The notes under the pieces are model-generated. The model did no database searches and was not told where the DNA came from. It was given only the letters and a program-made list of their open reading frames with translations. Made by a program: the position numbers and the translations under genes. A DNA stretch of 33,934 bases from Oscillospiraceae bacterium. GTDB lineage: Bacteria; Bacillota; Clostridia; Oscillospirales; Oscillospiraceae. Location: positions 1 to 33,934 of the forward strand of contig JAFSET010000060.1 of assembly GCA_017435615.1 (NCBI GenBank), read 5' to 3'. Positions 6,180 through 14,710 of this stretch are shown here, piece by piece; positions within the stretch are counted from its first letter, which is position 1, and each line of letters begins with the position of its first letter.

Positions 6180-9100
6180 TTAAGCTCCCGTCTGTTCGGG
6201 CGCAAGGCCCTTATTCATGGGTATGACGATCTCGTCCACATTCATGTTGTCTTCATTGCTTGCCACGTAGCCGATACCCGGCTTCAGGCTTCTGTTCTGA
6301 TCGGCAAAGGGAATATTCCGGTAGGACAGCAGCTTCTGGGTGCTCAGCTCACCGCCCAAATGCACACCCTGCTTGCCCCGGACAAAGCCGCGGTAGATAG
6401 CCTGCAGGGATACACCTGCCAGCTCCTGGGTGTCCACAGTGCCAAAGAAGAAGATGTTATGCTGGGCGCCCTTGACAATGATATTCTCCACCTGAGCCGC
6501 CATCGAAGGCAATCCGTCACCGGGATTATTACAGGCATTGATGAAGTCCGGCAGATCCGCGATCAGCACAAAGATCTTTTGGTAATCCGCCATCTTTTGG
6601 AAGATTTCTTCCTCCTCCAGGCCCTGCTGGACCAGGTCCTTCAGCCGCACATGCCGGTCGTTCACCGTCAAGATCAGCTCACGCCACATCTCAAACAGAG
6701 CCTTGGGCGTGGTGATATGCTCGGCACCCACCAGATTTGCCGTCCGGATCTCTGTCTGCTGGCCCATTCTGTCCACCAGTAGTACCCGGCTGCCCTGTTG
6801 GGCCGCGGCACAGGCCACGTTGCGCAGAAATACGCTCTTACCGGAACGGCTTCTGCCGGAGATCTGATAGCAATAGGTCTTGCTCAGGTCTACACTGTAC
6901 AAAGAGGCATCCTCACGCAGATAAGCCAGGGGCAGGTATCTTCCCTCTGCAAGCTGCTGACGGTATTCCTCCAACTGGGTAAAGCCGGTCCATACAGGTT
7001 CCTTGGGGATCTGGGGGATCTGCGCTGCACGCTTGCCCTGCCAAAGCTGGGCAATCTTTGCGCACCGCTGGGCGATCTGCTCGCTTCTGGCGTAGTCGTC
7101 GCCGGGGGCTGCCAGCGCCGTCTGATACTCCAAAATACTGTCGGCACACTGGCACAGGCCACGGCCGTGAATACCGCTTTCCGGCAGCACATCAAATTGC
7201 ATGGTCCGCAAACATTCGCCGTAGCTGTACTTGCCGTCCATTTCCAGGCACAGCACCTGGCGGAGCTTATCTCCGATCTTGGCCTGGATCTCGCCGGTAC
7301 CGAAGCCGCCGGCGGAGATGCACAGGAAAATACCTAAGCCTGCGCCGTCACGGGCCAGCTCCAAAATATGGTTTTCATAAGCGTTTTCCGTCTTCTCCCG
7401 GAAGCTTGCGTAGCCGTCGATCATAAAGATCACAGCCGGCACCACATTGCCGTGGGCGCTGATATATTGCAGGAAGGAGCCGCCACGGAACAGAGCCTTA
7501 CGGCTTTGCAGCATCCGGCGCATCATCAAAAACAGCCGGGACAGCTTTTCCGTCTCACCTTCATACACCACGCCGCCGGTATGGGGCAGCTCTTCGAAGG
7601 GGGCAAGCATCTGACTGGAATAGTCCACCGCATAGATATTCAGCATATCCGGCGTGTGGCTTTGGGCCAGGGCGTAGGCAATGGTCTGCATCAGCACGCT
7701 CTTGCCGCTGGAAACCGCACCGCAGATGGCCATATGGCCACCCTGCAGAAAGTCGACGGTCAGGGGGAACTGGGCCTGATTTTGAGGATCGTCCACCATA
7801 CCCACTGTGGCTCTGAGGGTGGTTTTGGCAGGCATACTGTTCCACTGGCTGTCCTGGATCCAAGGCTCTACCTTGCCCTGAAGCTGATCTATCAGCAGCG
7901 TTTCCGGCAGCACCGGCATCCACAGCTTCAGGCCGCAGATATAGCCGCTGTCTTCGGCCACATCCGCCAAATACTCCACCACCGCATCCAACTGGGTCTT
8001 ATCCTTCGGCTCCGGCAGCTTTTTGCCCTGGGACTGTGCATCCCGCAAAATAGCCTCCGCAGCCTCCTGTGCCGGCAGGGCAAGCTGCTTTTTATACTGC
8101 TCCATAAAATCATTGAGCTGGCGGCGGTTAAACACGCTGTCGGCGTAGTCCACGCCCTGCTCACGGAGCATAGCAAAAATTTTCTCCGGCACAAACTCCG
8201 CATCCACGCAGCACTTGACCAGCTTTTGCAGCCACTGCAGCTTCTTATCCTGCAGCTTCCGGGCCCGGGCGCTGCCGCCGATCATCACCGCCTTGCCGCT
8301 GTTTTCCAATTGCACGGCAAAGTTATTTCGGATAAACAGGTCGTCCTCATCGTACACCGCGCCGCTCCAGCCGGACTGGAACAGCTCATAGATCTCGTCG
8401 TTACCCACCTGCAGGTAGCAGCGTCCTGCCTGGGTCAGATAGGCCGCATCCGGCTTGTGCAGCATATCCTTACTGTCCTGCTTGTCCGCCACACGCAGAC
8501 ACAGCCGGAATTTTGTATTGGACCAAATGTTGTCATCCACGGTGCCGGAGGGCTTTTGGGTAGCCAGGATCAAATGCACACCCAGGCTTCGTCCCACCTG
8601 GGCCACAGAGATCAGCTCACGCATAAACTCCGGCTGCTCCCGTTTCAGCTCCGCAAATTCGTCAATGATAATGAACAGGTGCGGCACCGGCAGAGAGGCC
8701 TCGCCGCTTTTCACCAGCTTGGTATAGGCATCGATATGGTTGACGCCGTACTCATTGAAGATCTTCTGTCTGCGGACATTTTCACTCTTAATGGACACCA
8801 TGGCCCGGCGCACCTGGTTGCCGGAAAGGTTGGAGATGGTGCCCAGCATATGGGGAAGCTTGTCAAACAGGTTGGCCATACCGCCGCCCTTAAAGTCGAT
8901 GATGAAGAAGCCTACGTCAAGGGGGCTGTAATTGATGGCCAAAGAGAGAATGTAGGTCTGCAGGGTCTCACTTTTACCGGAGCCGGTGGTGCCGGCGATC
9001 AGGCCGTGAGGACCGTGATGCTTTTCGTGAATATTCAGATAGCAAGGCACACTGCCGGCTTTTACGCCTACCATTGCCTGCATGGTCTGATAGGTACGGT

Positions 9101-11123
9101 TTTTCTTCCAGTTATCCAGGGCATCCAGCTCCTGCACCCGGCTGACCCCCAGCATCTCCAGGAAGGTCAGGGAGTCCGGCAGATCGCTGCCGGCACCGGT
9201 CTCCACCACTCGGATACCGGATATCTTTCTTGCAAGCTGCTCCGCCTGGGCATTGCCCACATAATCAAAGGTGATGCGCTGAGGCTCTCCGCCGTCGGGG
9301 CTCATGGAATACATACCCTTAAAGCCGGGGTTGGACTCGATGATATAGTCACAGCTATTGGGAAGATCCTCAAAGCGCTCGGCCATCAACAGGGTGGTCA
9401 CGCCGATCTTCTCCGGATCGTCGTACAGGTATTTGGTAATGGACTCAGACTCCAGCAGCTCGCAGGACTCCACCATCACCACATACTGCACCGGCAGCAC
9501 TGCCTGCCGGGACGGGCCGGCCTCCGCCTCGTCTTTCCGGGAACGGAAAATTTGGGTCAGCTCATAACAGACGCCGTTGACCTCGGATTTTTTCAGGGCA
9601 ACATAGCGCTGAGAACGTTCGTTGTTCCAGGTGTGGGGCAGCCATTTGACAAAGGACCAGTCCTGTCCGGTGCTGCCGTCACCCAGCATTGCCATCCGCA
9701 CGTCGGTATAGCAGTTGTTGGCTGCGATCTGCACCGCCAAAACCCTGGCAATATCTGCCCGGTCCTTTCCCACGATGCCCACCACTCTGTGGGCAAACAG
9801 GTCCACAGTGATAGGCACCTGCAACAGCGTTGCATAAGTCTGCTTGATCTCCTGAGGACGGGCAGAAAGCTCGTCATGGTGCAAAGAAAAACGCTTTTTC
9901 GGTACAGAAATGGGCATTTGGAAGGGTACATCACCCAGTCCTAACCGGTAGTACATAAAGTCCTTATGGCCACGGTTCCGGTTCCAAAGCTCCTGGGTAT
10001 TCCGCCAATAATCGGCGCAGGCCTGTACATCCGGATACATTTCCAGCATGGCCTGGCGGTTATATTCATATTTACCACGGATCCGCTCAGCGCACTCCAT
10101 CAGATACTGGCCGTACTTCTGAATACGCCAAAGCTCGCCTTCTTTTTCCTCTTTTTTGCTGTGATTTAAGTTGACCGTGGCCCAGGTCACACTGATAATG
10201 GCAGAGGCCACAGCCGTCACCAGGCCCATGTACATAAACACATTGCCGCCGGTTCCGGTCATGGTTCTGGCGATGGCCATAAAGCCAAAGCCCAGCAGCA
10301 TAGGAAGTGCCATGGTCAGGCTGGGTCCGATGATCATCCACATAGGCTTGCGGTTGGTTACCTGCTTCTGGGGCGGACCTTCGATCTCCTCCGGCTCTGT
10401 ATGCAGGGAAAACTGCTTCCGGGGTGACCGGTGAAACAGTTGCTCCTGGGACTCCCGGTCTATGGCGGCGGGGGCAGTTCTCTCCGCCGGCTCTTCCACG
10501 GCATAATTTGCAATATTCTCGCTGAGCCTGGCACCACATTCTGTGGCATTGACTGCCAGCACATCGTGCAAATACACCATTTTCAGGCCGAATACGCTGA
10601 TCACATCACCAAACTGCAAATTGGCGGTGCCACGGATACGCTGGCCGTTCACATAGACGCCGTTGGTGCTGTGATCCTCCAGGGTAGCCACCCGGCCGTT
10701 AAAATTCATGGACAGGTGATGCCTGGAGATCACCTCATGGCAGTGATAGCAGATATCACACTGGGACTCCTTGCCCACACTGATCCGGCCCAGCCGGGAG
10801 GTGCTTAGCTTTTCATAAGCGCCGATCTGGGTGCTTTGCTCCAGCACCAGCAGGGTAAACAACGTATTGTCAAACAGAACAGACAGCACATCTGTGCCGG
10901 AAAAGGGCTTTTCCAGCCAGTCCTCGGAGCCTTTGAACACCGTGTATTTTCCGGTACTTTTCACACGCCATTGGTGATCCAGGATCTCCAGCTCCAGATT
11001 TAAGGGCTTGCGCAGACCAAACTTGGACGCGGACAGGGATACGGTATGGTCCGCATTGTTAATGGCAGGCAGCAGCACTTCCTCGCAGGCTGTTTCTGTA
11101 TAGATTGAAAGCAACAGGCTCAT
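6180..11123 (-). CDS. essC: EssC/YukBA-type T7SS FHA-FtsK/SpoIIIE ATPase
   Basis: This is the motor of the T7SS, a membrane ATPase that recognises and exports WXG100/LXG substrates. It has 1,647 residues, somewhat longer than typical EssC (about 1,480). Residues 1-95 resemble the degenerate first FHA. A canonical FHA at about 108-186 has GRISVG, SRHH (133-136) and STNGVYVNG (152-160). Two TM segments follow at about 262-285 and 293-317. A nucleotide-free-looking module (about 435-640) precedes three FtsK modules. Module 1 has Walker A GTTGSGKS (711-718) and an intact Walker B, IIIDEF (D821-E822). Module 2 has GAVSSGKS (1135-1142) but MIDGY in place of DE. Module 3 has GRSRSGKS (1423-1430) and IADLP. 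So only the first ATPase keeps a catalytic Glu. It overlaps the upstream gene by ATGA. Confidence 0.95.
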   Translation of the reverse strand: MSLLLSIYTETACEEVLLPAINNADHTVSLSASKFGLRKPLNLELEILDHQWRVKSTGKYTVFKGSEDWLEKPFSGTDVLSVLFDNTLFTLLVLEQSTQIGAYEKLSTSRLGRISVGKESQCDICYHCHEVISRHHLSMNFNGRVATLEDHSTNGVYVNGQRIRGTANLQFGDVISVFGLKMVYLHDVLAVNATECGARLSENIANYAVEEPAERTAPAAIDRESQEQLFHRSPRKQFSLHTEPEEIEGPPQKQVTNRKPMWMIIGPSLTMALPMLLGFGFMAIARTMTGTGGNVFMYMGLVTAVASAIISVTWATVNLNHSKKEEKEGELWRIQKYGQYLMECAERIRGKYEYNRQAMLEMYPDVQACADYWRNTQELWNRNRGHKDFMYYRLGLGDVPFQMPISVPKKRFSLHHDELSARPQEIKQTYATLLQVPITVDLFAHRVVGIVGKDRADIARVLAVQIAANNCYTDVRMAMLGDGSTGQDWSFVKWLPHTWNNERSQRYVALKKSEVNGVCYELTQIFRSRKDEAEAGPSRQAVLPVQYVVMVESCELLESESITKYLYDDPEKIGVTTLLMAERFEDLPNSCDYIIESNPGFKGMYSMSPDGGEPQRITFDYVGNAQAEQLARKISGIRVVETGAGSDLPDSLTFLEMLGVSRVQELDALDNWKKNRTYQTMQAMVGVKAGSVPCYLNIHEKHHGPHGLIAGTTGSGKSETLQTYILSLAINYSPLDVGFFIIDFKGGGMANLFDKLPHMLGTISNLSGNQVRRAMVSIKSENVRRQKIFNEYGVNHIDAYTKLVKSGEASLPVPHLFIIIDEFAELKREQPEFMRELISVAQVGRSLGVHLILATQKPSGTVDDNIWSNTKFRLCLRVADKQDSKDMLHKPDAAYLTQAGRCYLQVGNDEIYELFQSGWSGAVYDEDDLFIRNNFAVQLENSGKAVMIGGSARARKLQDKKLQWLQKLVKCCVDAEFVPEKIFAMLREQGVDYADSVFNRRQLNDFMEQYKKQLALPAQEAAEAILRDAQSQGKKLPEPKDKTQLDAVVEYLADVAEDSGYICGLKLWMPVLPETLLIDQLQGKVEPWIQDSQWNSMPAKTTLRATVGMVDDPQNQAQFPLTVDFLQGGHMAICGAVSSGKSVLMQTIAYALAQSHTPDMLNIYAVDYSSQMLAPFEELPHTGGVVYEGETEKLSRLFLMMRRMLQSRKALFRGGSFLQYISAHGNVVPAVIFMIDGYASFREKTENAYENHILELARDGAGLGIFLCISAGGFGTGEIQAKIGDKLRQVLCLEMDGKYSYGECLRTMQFDVLPESGIHGRGLCQCADSILEYQTALAAPGDDYARSEQIAQRCAKIAQLWQGKRAAQIPQIPKEPVWTGFTQLEEYRQQLAEGRYLPLAYLREDASLYSVDLSKTYCYQISGRSRSGKSVFLRNVACAAAQQGSRVLLVDRMGQQTEIRTANLVGAEHITTPKALFEMWRELILTVNDRHVRLKDLVQQGLEEEEIFQKMADYQKIFVLIADLPDFINACNNPGDGLPSMAAQVENIIVKGAQHNIFFFGTVDTQELAGVSLQAIYRGFVRGKQGVHLGGELSTQKLLSYRNIPFADQNRSLKPGIGYVASNEDNMNVDEIVIPMNKGLAPEQTGA

Positions 11124-12109
11124 AACTCTCTCCTCTGAAATTGATGGATATGCACGGTTTTATTGGACTGGTTCTGATGGAAAATAAATTTCGTCTTGGC
11201 AAAAGCCACCCGGTCTCCATCACGGAGCAGCACCATTTTTCTTGGGGGAAGCCGCTCCGAGTTGTAATAGGTGCCATTGGCGGACTCCAGGTCGATCAGG
11301 TAGTACCCATCCTCCCGGCCCACGATCTTGGCGTGTCTGCGGCTGACACCGGGATCCCCGGAAATCGTCTGATGGCACTGAGAGCCATCCCGGCCGATAA
11401 CCACCAGATCGTCATCCAGCACGATTCGCTGACTGCCATCCTCCCTTTCCAGCCAGGCATCCACAAAGCTGGCAGCAGGCCGCACTACGGCCTTCTTTTG
11501 CTGCCGGTTTTTCTTTTCCTCTGCCTTTTGGTTTTGCTCCTTGCGGTTTTGCAGCCAAAAATCCAAAAACTGCTGCAGCATCTCCCGGAAGGCCGGCAGA
11601 TCAAAATGCTCATGCATGGCAAAAAAGTCACAGTACATCTGCACCAGCTTTTTATGCAGGCCGCTGCCGCAGACCGCATCCTGCAAGCCCCGGTAGAAAT
11701 CCTGCATACTGGTCTGCGGTTTTTCCAGCCGCACAATGGGCCAATATACCATATGGATGCTATGATTGACCGTATCCATAAAGATGGTATCCCAGCTCCA
11801 GCTCAGATTTTCCATCCGAAGGCCTAATTTTTCGCAGTCCATGGCGATCTGCATAGTATCCCACAAAATGGCCATCAGCAAACGCTGGCGCATAGGCACG
11901 CTGTAATAGGCAGCCAGAGGGACCGCGTTGGCAAGCTGGGCGTGGACTGTGCACACCCGGCCCTTTTCTGTCACGGTGACCGGGGCAATATGGGCCACCG
12001 CACCGTGATTGAGAATTTTCAATTCTTCCACATGGACCCGTTCAAACTTGCCCAATTGATCTGTCAGCCAAACGCTGTTTTCCAGGTTGACGATTTTCCG
12101 TTTTCCCAT
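11120..12109 (-). CDS. Pseudokinase-like (DUF6382/EssB-like) protein with C-terminal FHA
   Basis: This 329-residue protein has two parts. Residues 1-190 are globular, without kinase catalytic motifs, but with a segment (LLMAILWDTMQIAMDCEKLGL, then SWSWDTIFMD, then MVYWPI and FYRGL) that recalls the inactive kinase fold of EssB/YukC and the DUF6382 domain often fused to FHA. A basic Gln/Lys linker (190-208) follows. The C-terminal FHA (about 225-312) is canonical: GR (239-240), SRRH (256-259), ESANGTYYN (275-283). Unlike EssB it has no clear TM segment. Its stop overlaps the essC start (ATGA), so the two proteins are probably made in equal amounts and interact. It may replace EssB as the EssC partner while reading phosphothreonine. 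FHA is certain; EssB kinship is tentative. Confidence 0.82.
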   Translation of the reverse strand: MGKRKIVNLENSVWLTDQLGKFERVHVEELKILNHGAVAHIAPVTVTEKGRVCTVHAQLANAVPLAAYYSVPMRQRLLMAILWDTMQIAMDCEKLGLRMENLSWSWDTIFMDTVNHSIHMVYWPIVRLEKPQTSMQDFYRGLQDAVCGSGLHKKLVQMYCDFFAMHEHFDLPAFREMLQQFLDFWLQNRKEQNQKAEEKKNRQQKKAVVRPAASFVDAWLEREDGSQRIVLDDDLVVIGRDGSQCHQTISGDPGVSRRHAKIVGREDGYYLIDLESANGTYYNSERLPPRKMVLLRDGDRVAFAKTKFIFHQNQSNKTVHIHQFQRREL

Positions 12110-12144
12110 ATCTTTCTGCCTCTCTAACGTTGCTGTTTATGCGA

Positions 12145-12179
12145 AACGCCCCGACCGGAGTTCATCCAGTCGGGGCGTT
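12145..12179 (-). terminator. Strong intercistronic hairpin, possible terminator/attenuator
   Basis: Arms of 11 bp (12145-12155 and 12169-12179, core CGCCCCGAC/GTCGGGGCG) pair perfectly, with two more G-C pairs inside past one mismatch. On the minus strand the stem is followed only by TTTCGCATAAA, a weak U-tract; on the plus strand a T6 run lies 5 nt beyond the stem. It sits in the 115-nt gap between the degenerate-FHA gene and the FHA/essC gene pair. It probably lowers read-through into the secretion core. No separate promoter is evident in the remaining 35 nt. Confidence 0.5.
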
Positions 12180-12224
12180 CTCCGTTTTTTCATGGCCGTA
12201 TGTTCCGGCCGTTTCAGGTGTGGC

Positions 12225-12653
12225 TTACGGCTCCTCGGATACGACCCGCGTGATCAAAAACACACTTTTTCCCATTTCCAAACGGTCTCCGGGCTTAAAC
12301 TGTGTGGGGAAATCCAACCGTCTTCCGTTGAGGACTGCCGGATTTACCGCGGACATATTATGAACCAGAAGCGTACCGCCCTGATCAAAAATCATACAGT
12401 GCTCACTGCTGACTGTTATATCCGGTTCTGCAGGCACAGGGCCGGAGGCATAGTACAGCAGAGAGGTCCGTCCTACGATCATATGACCGCTGAACTGTAG
12501 CTGGACCACATAGCCGTGGCAAATATTCCAAAGCTCCACATACCAGAGCCCCCGTTTGGGCTGCTCCTTCTCGTTGAACAGTAAAAATACCGCCAAAACA
12601 CCGACTGCGATCAAAATCACGATGATCGCTGCCGAAATTGCTACAATTTCCAC
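12225..12653 (-). CDS. Membrane-anchored protein with degenerate FHA domain
   Basis: This 142-residue protein has an N-terminal TM segment (about 5-26, AISAAIIVILIAVGVLAVFLLF) followed by Lys/Glu residues, so the FHA domain (about 45-138) should lie in the cytosol. The fold signature is present (VGRTS at 60-64, LNGRRL, FKPGDRLEMG), but the phosphothreonine loop reads SSEH where SRH is usual and the NG motif is displaced (SAVNPAVLNG). Phosphopeptide binding may be weak or lost. The start is GTG 12653: GGGGAG lies 6 nt upstream and the ribosome site overlaps the stop of the preceding gene. It is likely a membrane partner in the kinase/FHA network. Confidence 0.8.
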   Translation of the reverse strand: MEIVAISAAIIVILIAVGVLAVFLLFNEKEQPKRGLWYVELWNICHGYVVQLQFSGHMIVGRTSLLYYASGPVPAEPDITVSSEHCMIFDQGGTLLVHNMSAVNPAVLNGRRLDFPTQFKPGDRLEMGKSVFLITRVVSEEP

Positions 12654-12665
12654 AGTTTTCTCCCC

Positions 12666-14225
12666 TTACTTCGGGCCTGCGTGCTCTGTGTTGGCAGGAA
12701 CATTGGTGACGGTCACCTCGCCGTTGACAACACGGCAGACCTGCCAGCCGTTTTCCAGTCCGGCGGGAACGTCCACCACAGAGTGGAGCTCAGAGCCAAC
12801 GTAGATCTTAACCTGAGCCTGGGAGTAGGACATGGTGCCGCTGCCGGTGAAGTCCACCACCACGAATTCGTATGTACCCTCGGTGTCATACAAGGTGGTG
12901 GTCTCCGGGCCGAAGCCGTTGACATCATCCACATCCAGCTCCGCAACCTTGTTGCCCTGGCTGTCGGAAACATACTTGTTGTAGTAGCAGCAGTTGGTGG
13001 AGGTGCCATTGCCGGAAGTGCCCACCAGGTAGCTGTCCAGATCCGTGGGAGAGGCGCTCCAGGTCAGCACAAAACGGATCACATTCTCCGGCATCACAGG
13101 AGAAATGCTGAAGGTCTGATAGTTCTGACCGGTCAGGATGTATGCCTCAAACAGCTCTGTAATGAAGCCCTCCTTGGAGATCTCCAGGGTATACACGCCG
13201 CTCTCTGTCAGCTCCAGAACCAGGTTGCCGGAGCCATCGGTCTTGCCTTCTACCGGGGTGCCGCTGGTGGTGTAGCCTGCATAGGCCTTTACCGTGGCAT
13301 CCGCAACGGACATACCGGTGGTGGCATCCAGCACGGTTACAGACAGATCGCTCTTTTCCACAACCACCAATTCATTGGAAGGCACGATGCTGTTTTGGCT
13401 GGCACTGGTGACCATCTCATTATCGTCGCAGATCACGGTCACATCGCAGTTATTGTACTTAAAGTTGATGGTATTTCCGGTCTTGGTGGCGCCGGTTACG
13501 CCGCTGAGGTTCTTCAGGACGGTGTAGGAGATCTCCTTCACGCCGCCGAACAAAATCATCACATTGTCCAGGCGGATCTCGTTGGGCTGATAGATGTTGT
13601 AGGGCACGCCCTTGGCGGTGTCGATCACCCGGTTGGAGGTGGTATCAAAGAACACCAGGGTTGCAGGCAGACCTTCCAGGCGGATCTGGTATTTTTCAGA
13701 CTCCACGGTGCTGGTCATAGTGCCGTAGCGGATGGTGTAATCACCGTAGGTGGCCATATTGAAAAAGCCCAGCATATCCTCATTCAAAATGGGGTTGTTC
13801 AGCTTTTCTACCTCAGCAGGGGTAGTTTCTGCCGGTGCTGCCTCGGTAGGTGTGGGCTCTTGCTGCTGCGGATCGGCAGGCTGAGTAGCATCTGCCTGCA
13901 TCACGATGGAGTTAAGCAGGCTGCTGTTGGCAGCGGACGCACCGGCTCTGGCATAACGCAGGGCCTCTGCGGCGTTGCCGCTGGTAACATAGGCATTGTA
14001 CATACCGATGTAAGCCTCTTCCCGGGTGCCGTCAATGCTGATCGCTTCCTGGAAAGCTAAGTAGGCGTTGTTAAAATCTCCCTGCTCCAGGTAGCGGTAG
14101 CCCAGAGCAACCTTGTCATCATAGCCGTTTCCGCCCATAAAAATGGCGGCTGCCGCGCCGGCAACGATCACCAGTACCGCGATCAAAGCTACGGCCGCAA
14201 GAATGATCTTCTTATTTTTGTTCAT
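12666..14225 (-). CDS. Membrane-anchored TPR-like protein with CarboxypepD_reg-like and YfaP/DUF2135-like domains
   Basis: This 519-residue protein has an uncleaved-looking N-terminal TM anchor (about 7-30) and is otherwise extracellular. Residues 36-100 form a TPR-like helical repeat (LGYRYLEQGDFNNAYLAFQEA). A Pro/Thr/Glu linker (about 112-140) leads to a beta-rich unit of unknown type (145-285). A segment at about 290-385 (VTVLDATTGMSVADATVKAY, TDGSGNLVLEL, GVYTLEISKEGF) looks like a carboxypeptidase-regulatory beta-sandwich. The C-terminus has LTWSASPTDLDSYL and ELDVDDVNGFGPET, the hallmark of YfaP/DUF2135 domains. It may be an extracellular carbohydrate- or surface-binding module of the system. 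The ribosome site GGAGGGG precedes ATG 14225. The exact role is unknown. Confidence 0.75.
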   Translation of the reverse strand: MNKNKKIILAAVALIAVLVIVAGAAAAIFMGGNGYDDKVALGYRYLEQGDFNNAYLAFQEAISIDGTREEAYIGMYNAYVTSGNAAEALRYARAGASAANSSLLNSIVMQADATQPADPQQQEPTPTEAAPAETTPAEVEKLNNPILNEDMLGFFNMATYGDYTIRYGTMTSTVESEKYQIRLEGLPATLVFFDTTSNRVIDTAKGVPYNIYQPNEIRLDNVMILFGGVKEISYTVLKNLSGVTGATKTGNTINFKYNNCDVTVICDDNEMVTSASQNSIVPSNELVVVEKSDLSVTVLDATTGMSVADATVKAYAGYTTSGTPVEGKTDGSGNLVLELTESGVYTLEISKEGFITELFEAYILTGQNYQTFSISPVMPENVIRFVLTWSASPTDLDSYLVGTSGNGTSTNCCYYNKYVSDSQGNKVAELDVDDVNGFGPETTTLYDTEGTYEFVVVDFTGSGTMSYSQAQVKIYVGSELHSVVDVPAGLENGWQVCRVVNGEVTVTNVPANTEHAGPK

Positions 14226-14271
14226 ACTTTCCCCTCCGTTTATTATATGGGCAGTCCTGAAAGGACGCCTT

Positions 14272-14556
14272 TCATTTCAACACCATAACGATCAGCATCA
14301 GCAGGATCAGCATAAACATCCCGCCTAACAGGATCAGTGCGAAATTTATTTTCATTTCCATAGCGTGGAGCTTTTTCTCTGTTTCGTAGCTATCCACTTT
14401 TCTTCTGCCGGCAGAATAGATCTCGTGACCGGTCACACCGCCGTTTCGGGAAAAATCCTGCATATTCCAGGTGGTGCTCTGGATATACATGGTTCCGCCG
14501 CAATAGGGGCAAACCGGCTGATTGCCGACTTCGCTGTGACATTTGGGACATCTCAT
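14272..14556 (-). CDS. Zinc-ribbon single-TM membrane protein
   Basis: This protein of about 94 residues has an N-terminal zinc ribbon, CPKCH then CPYCG, with two CxxC knuckles spaced 9 residues apart. A polar middle with YSAGRRKVDSYETEKKLHAMEMKIN follows, and a C-terminal TM segment (about 70-92, ALILLGGMFMLILLMLIVMVL) ends at the last residue. The ribbon should face the cytosol as a tail-anchored protein. I prefer ATG 14556 because AAAGG lies 9 nt upstream; the in-frame ATG at 14565 would leave no spacing. Zinc-ribbon proteins are common companions of Ser/Thr kinases and FHA proteins in Clostridia, but no function can be read here. Confidence 0.8.
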   Translation of the reverse strand: MRCPKCHSEVGNQPVCPYCGGTMYIQSTTWNMQDFSRNGGVTGHEIYSAGRRKVDSYETEKKLHAMEMKINFALILLGGMFMLILLMLIVMVLK

Positions 14557-14589
14557 CGTCCTCATCCTTTCTCTGTCACCGATTAGATT

Positions 14590-14709
14590 TTACGCATCTC
14601 GGATGGTTTTCCTGTGCCAGACGCTCAGCAGAAGCTGAGAGATGACCAGCGCCGCCACGCCGAGCACAACCAAGACAATTCCAAGGGTTTGCAATTGAGC
14701 TGCCGTCAT
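14590..14709 (-). CDS. 39-residue single-TM membrane protein
   Basis: This is a short gene found from its ribosome site. AGGAGG sits 5 nt before ATG 14709, and that ribosome site is itself encoded by the last codons (Ile-Gly-Gly) of the upstream kinase, whose TAA lies 1 nt before this ATG. The peptide starts MTAAQLQTLG, continues with a hydrophobic helix (about 9-30, IVLVVLGVAALVISQLLLSV) and ends in the basic tail WHRKTIRDA, stop TAA 14590-14592. Translational coupling and a well-formed TM helix with positive C-terminus support a real product. It may be a small regulator of the kinase or of secretion. I know no homologue. Confidence 0.7.
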   Translation of the reverse strand: MTAAQLQTLGIVLVVLGVAALVISQLLLSVWHRKTIRDA

Positions 14710-14710
14710 A

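Noticed and set aside
7368-9944. Long plus-strand open frame (858 codons) opposite essC
   Set aside because: It is antisense to the ATPase motifs of EssC, has no ribosome site, and its translation is low-complexity His/Leu/Gly text typical of a shadow frame in GC-rich DNA.
12681-14060. Plus-strand frame of 459 codons
   Set aside because: It is antisense to the YfaP-domain gene, which has a ribosome site and recognisable domains; no plus-strand initiation signal is present.
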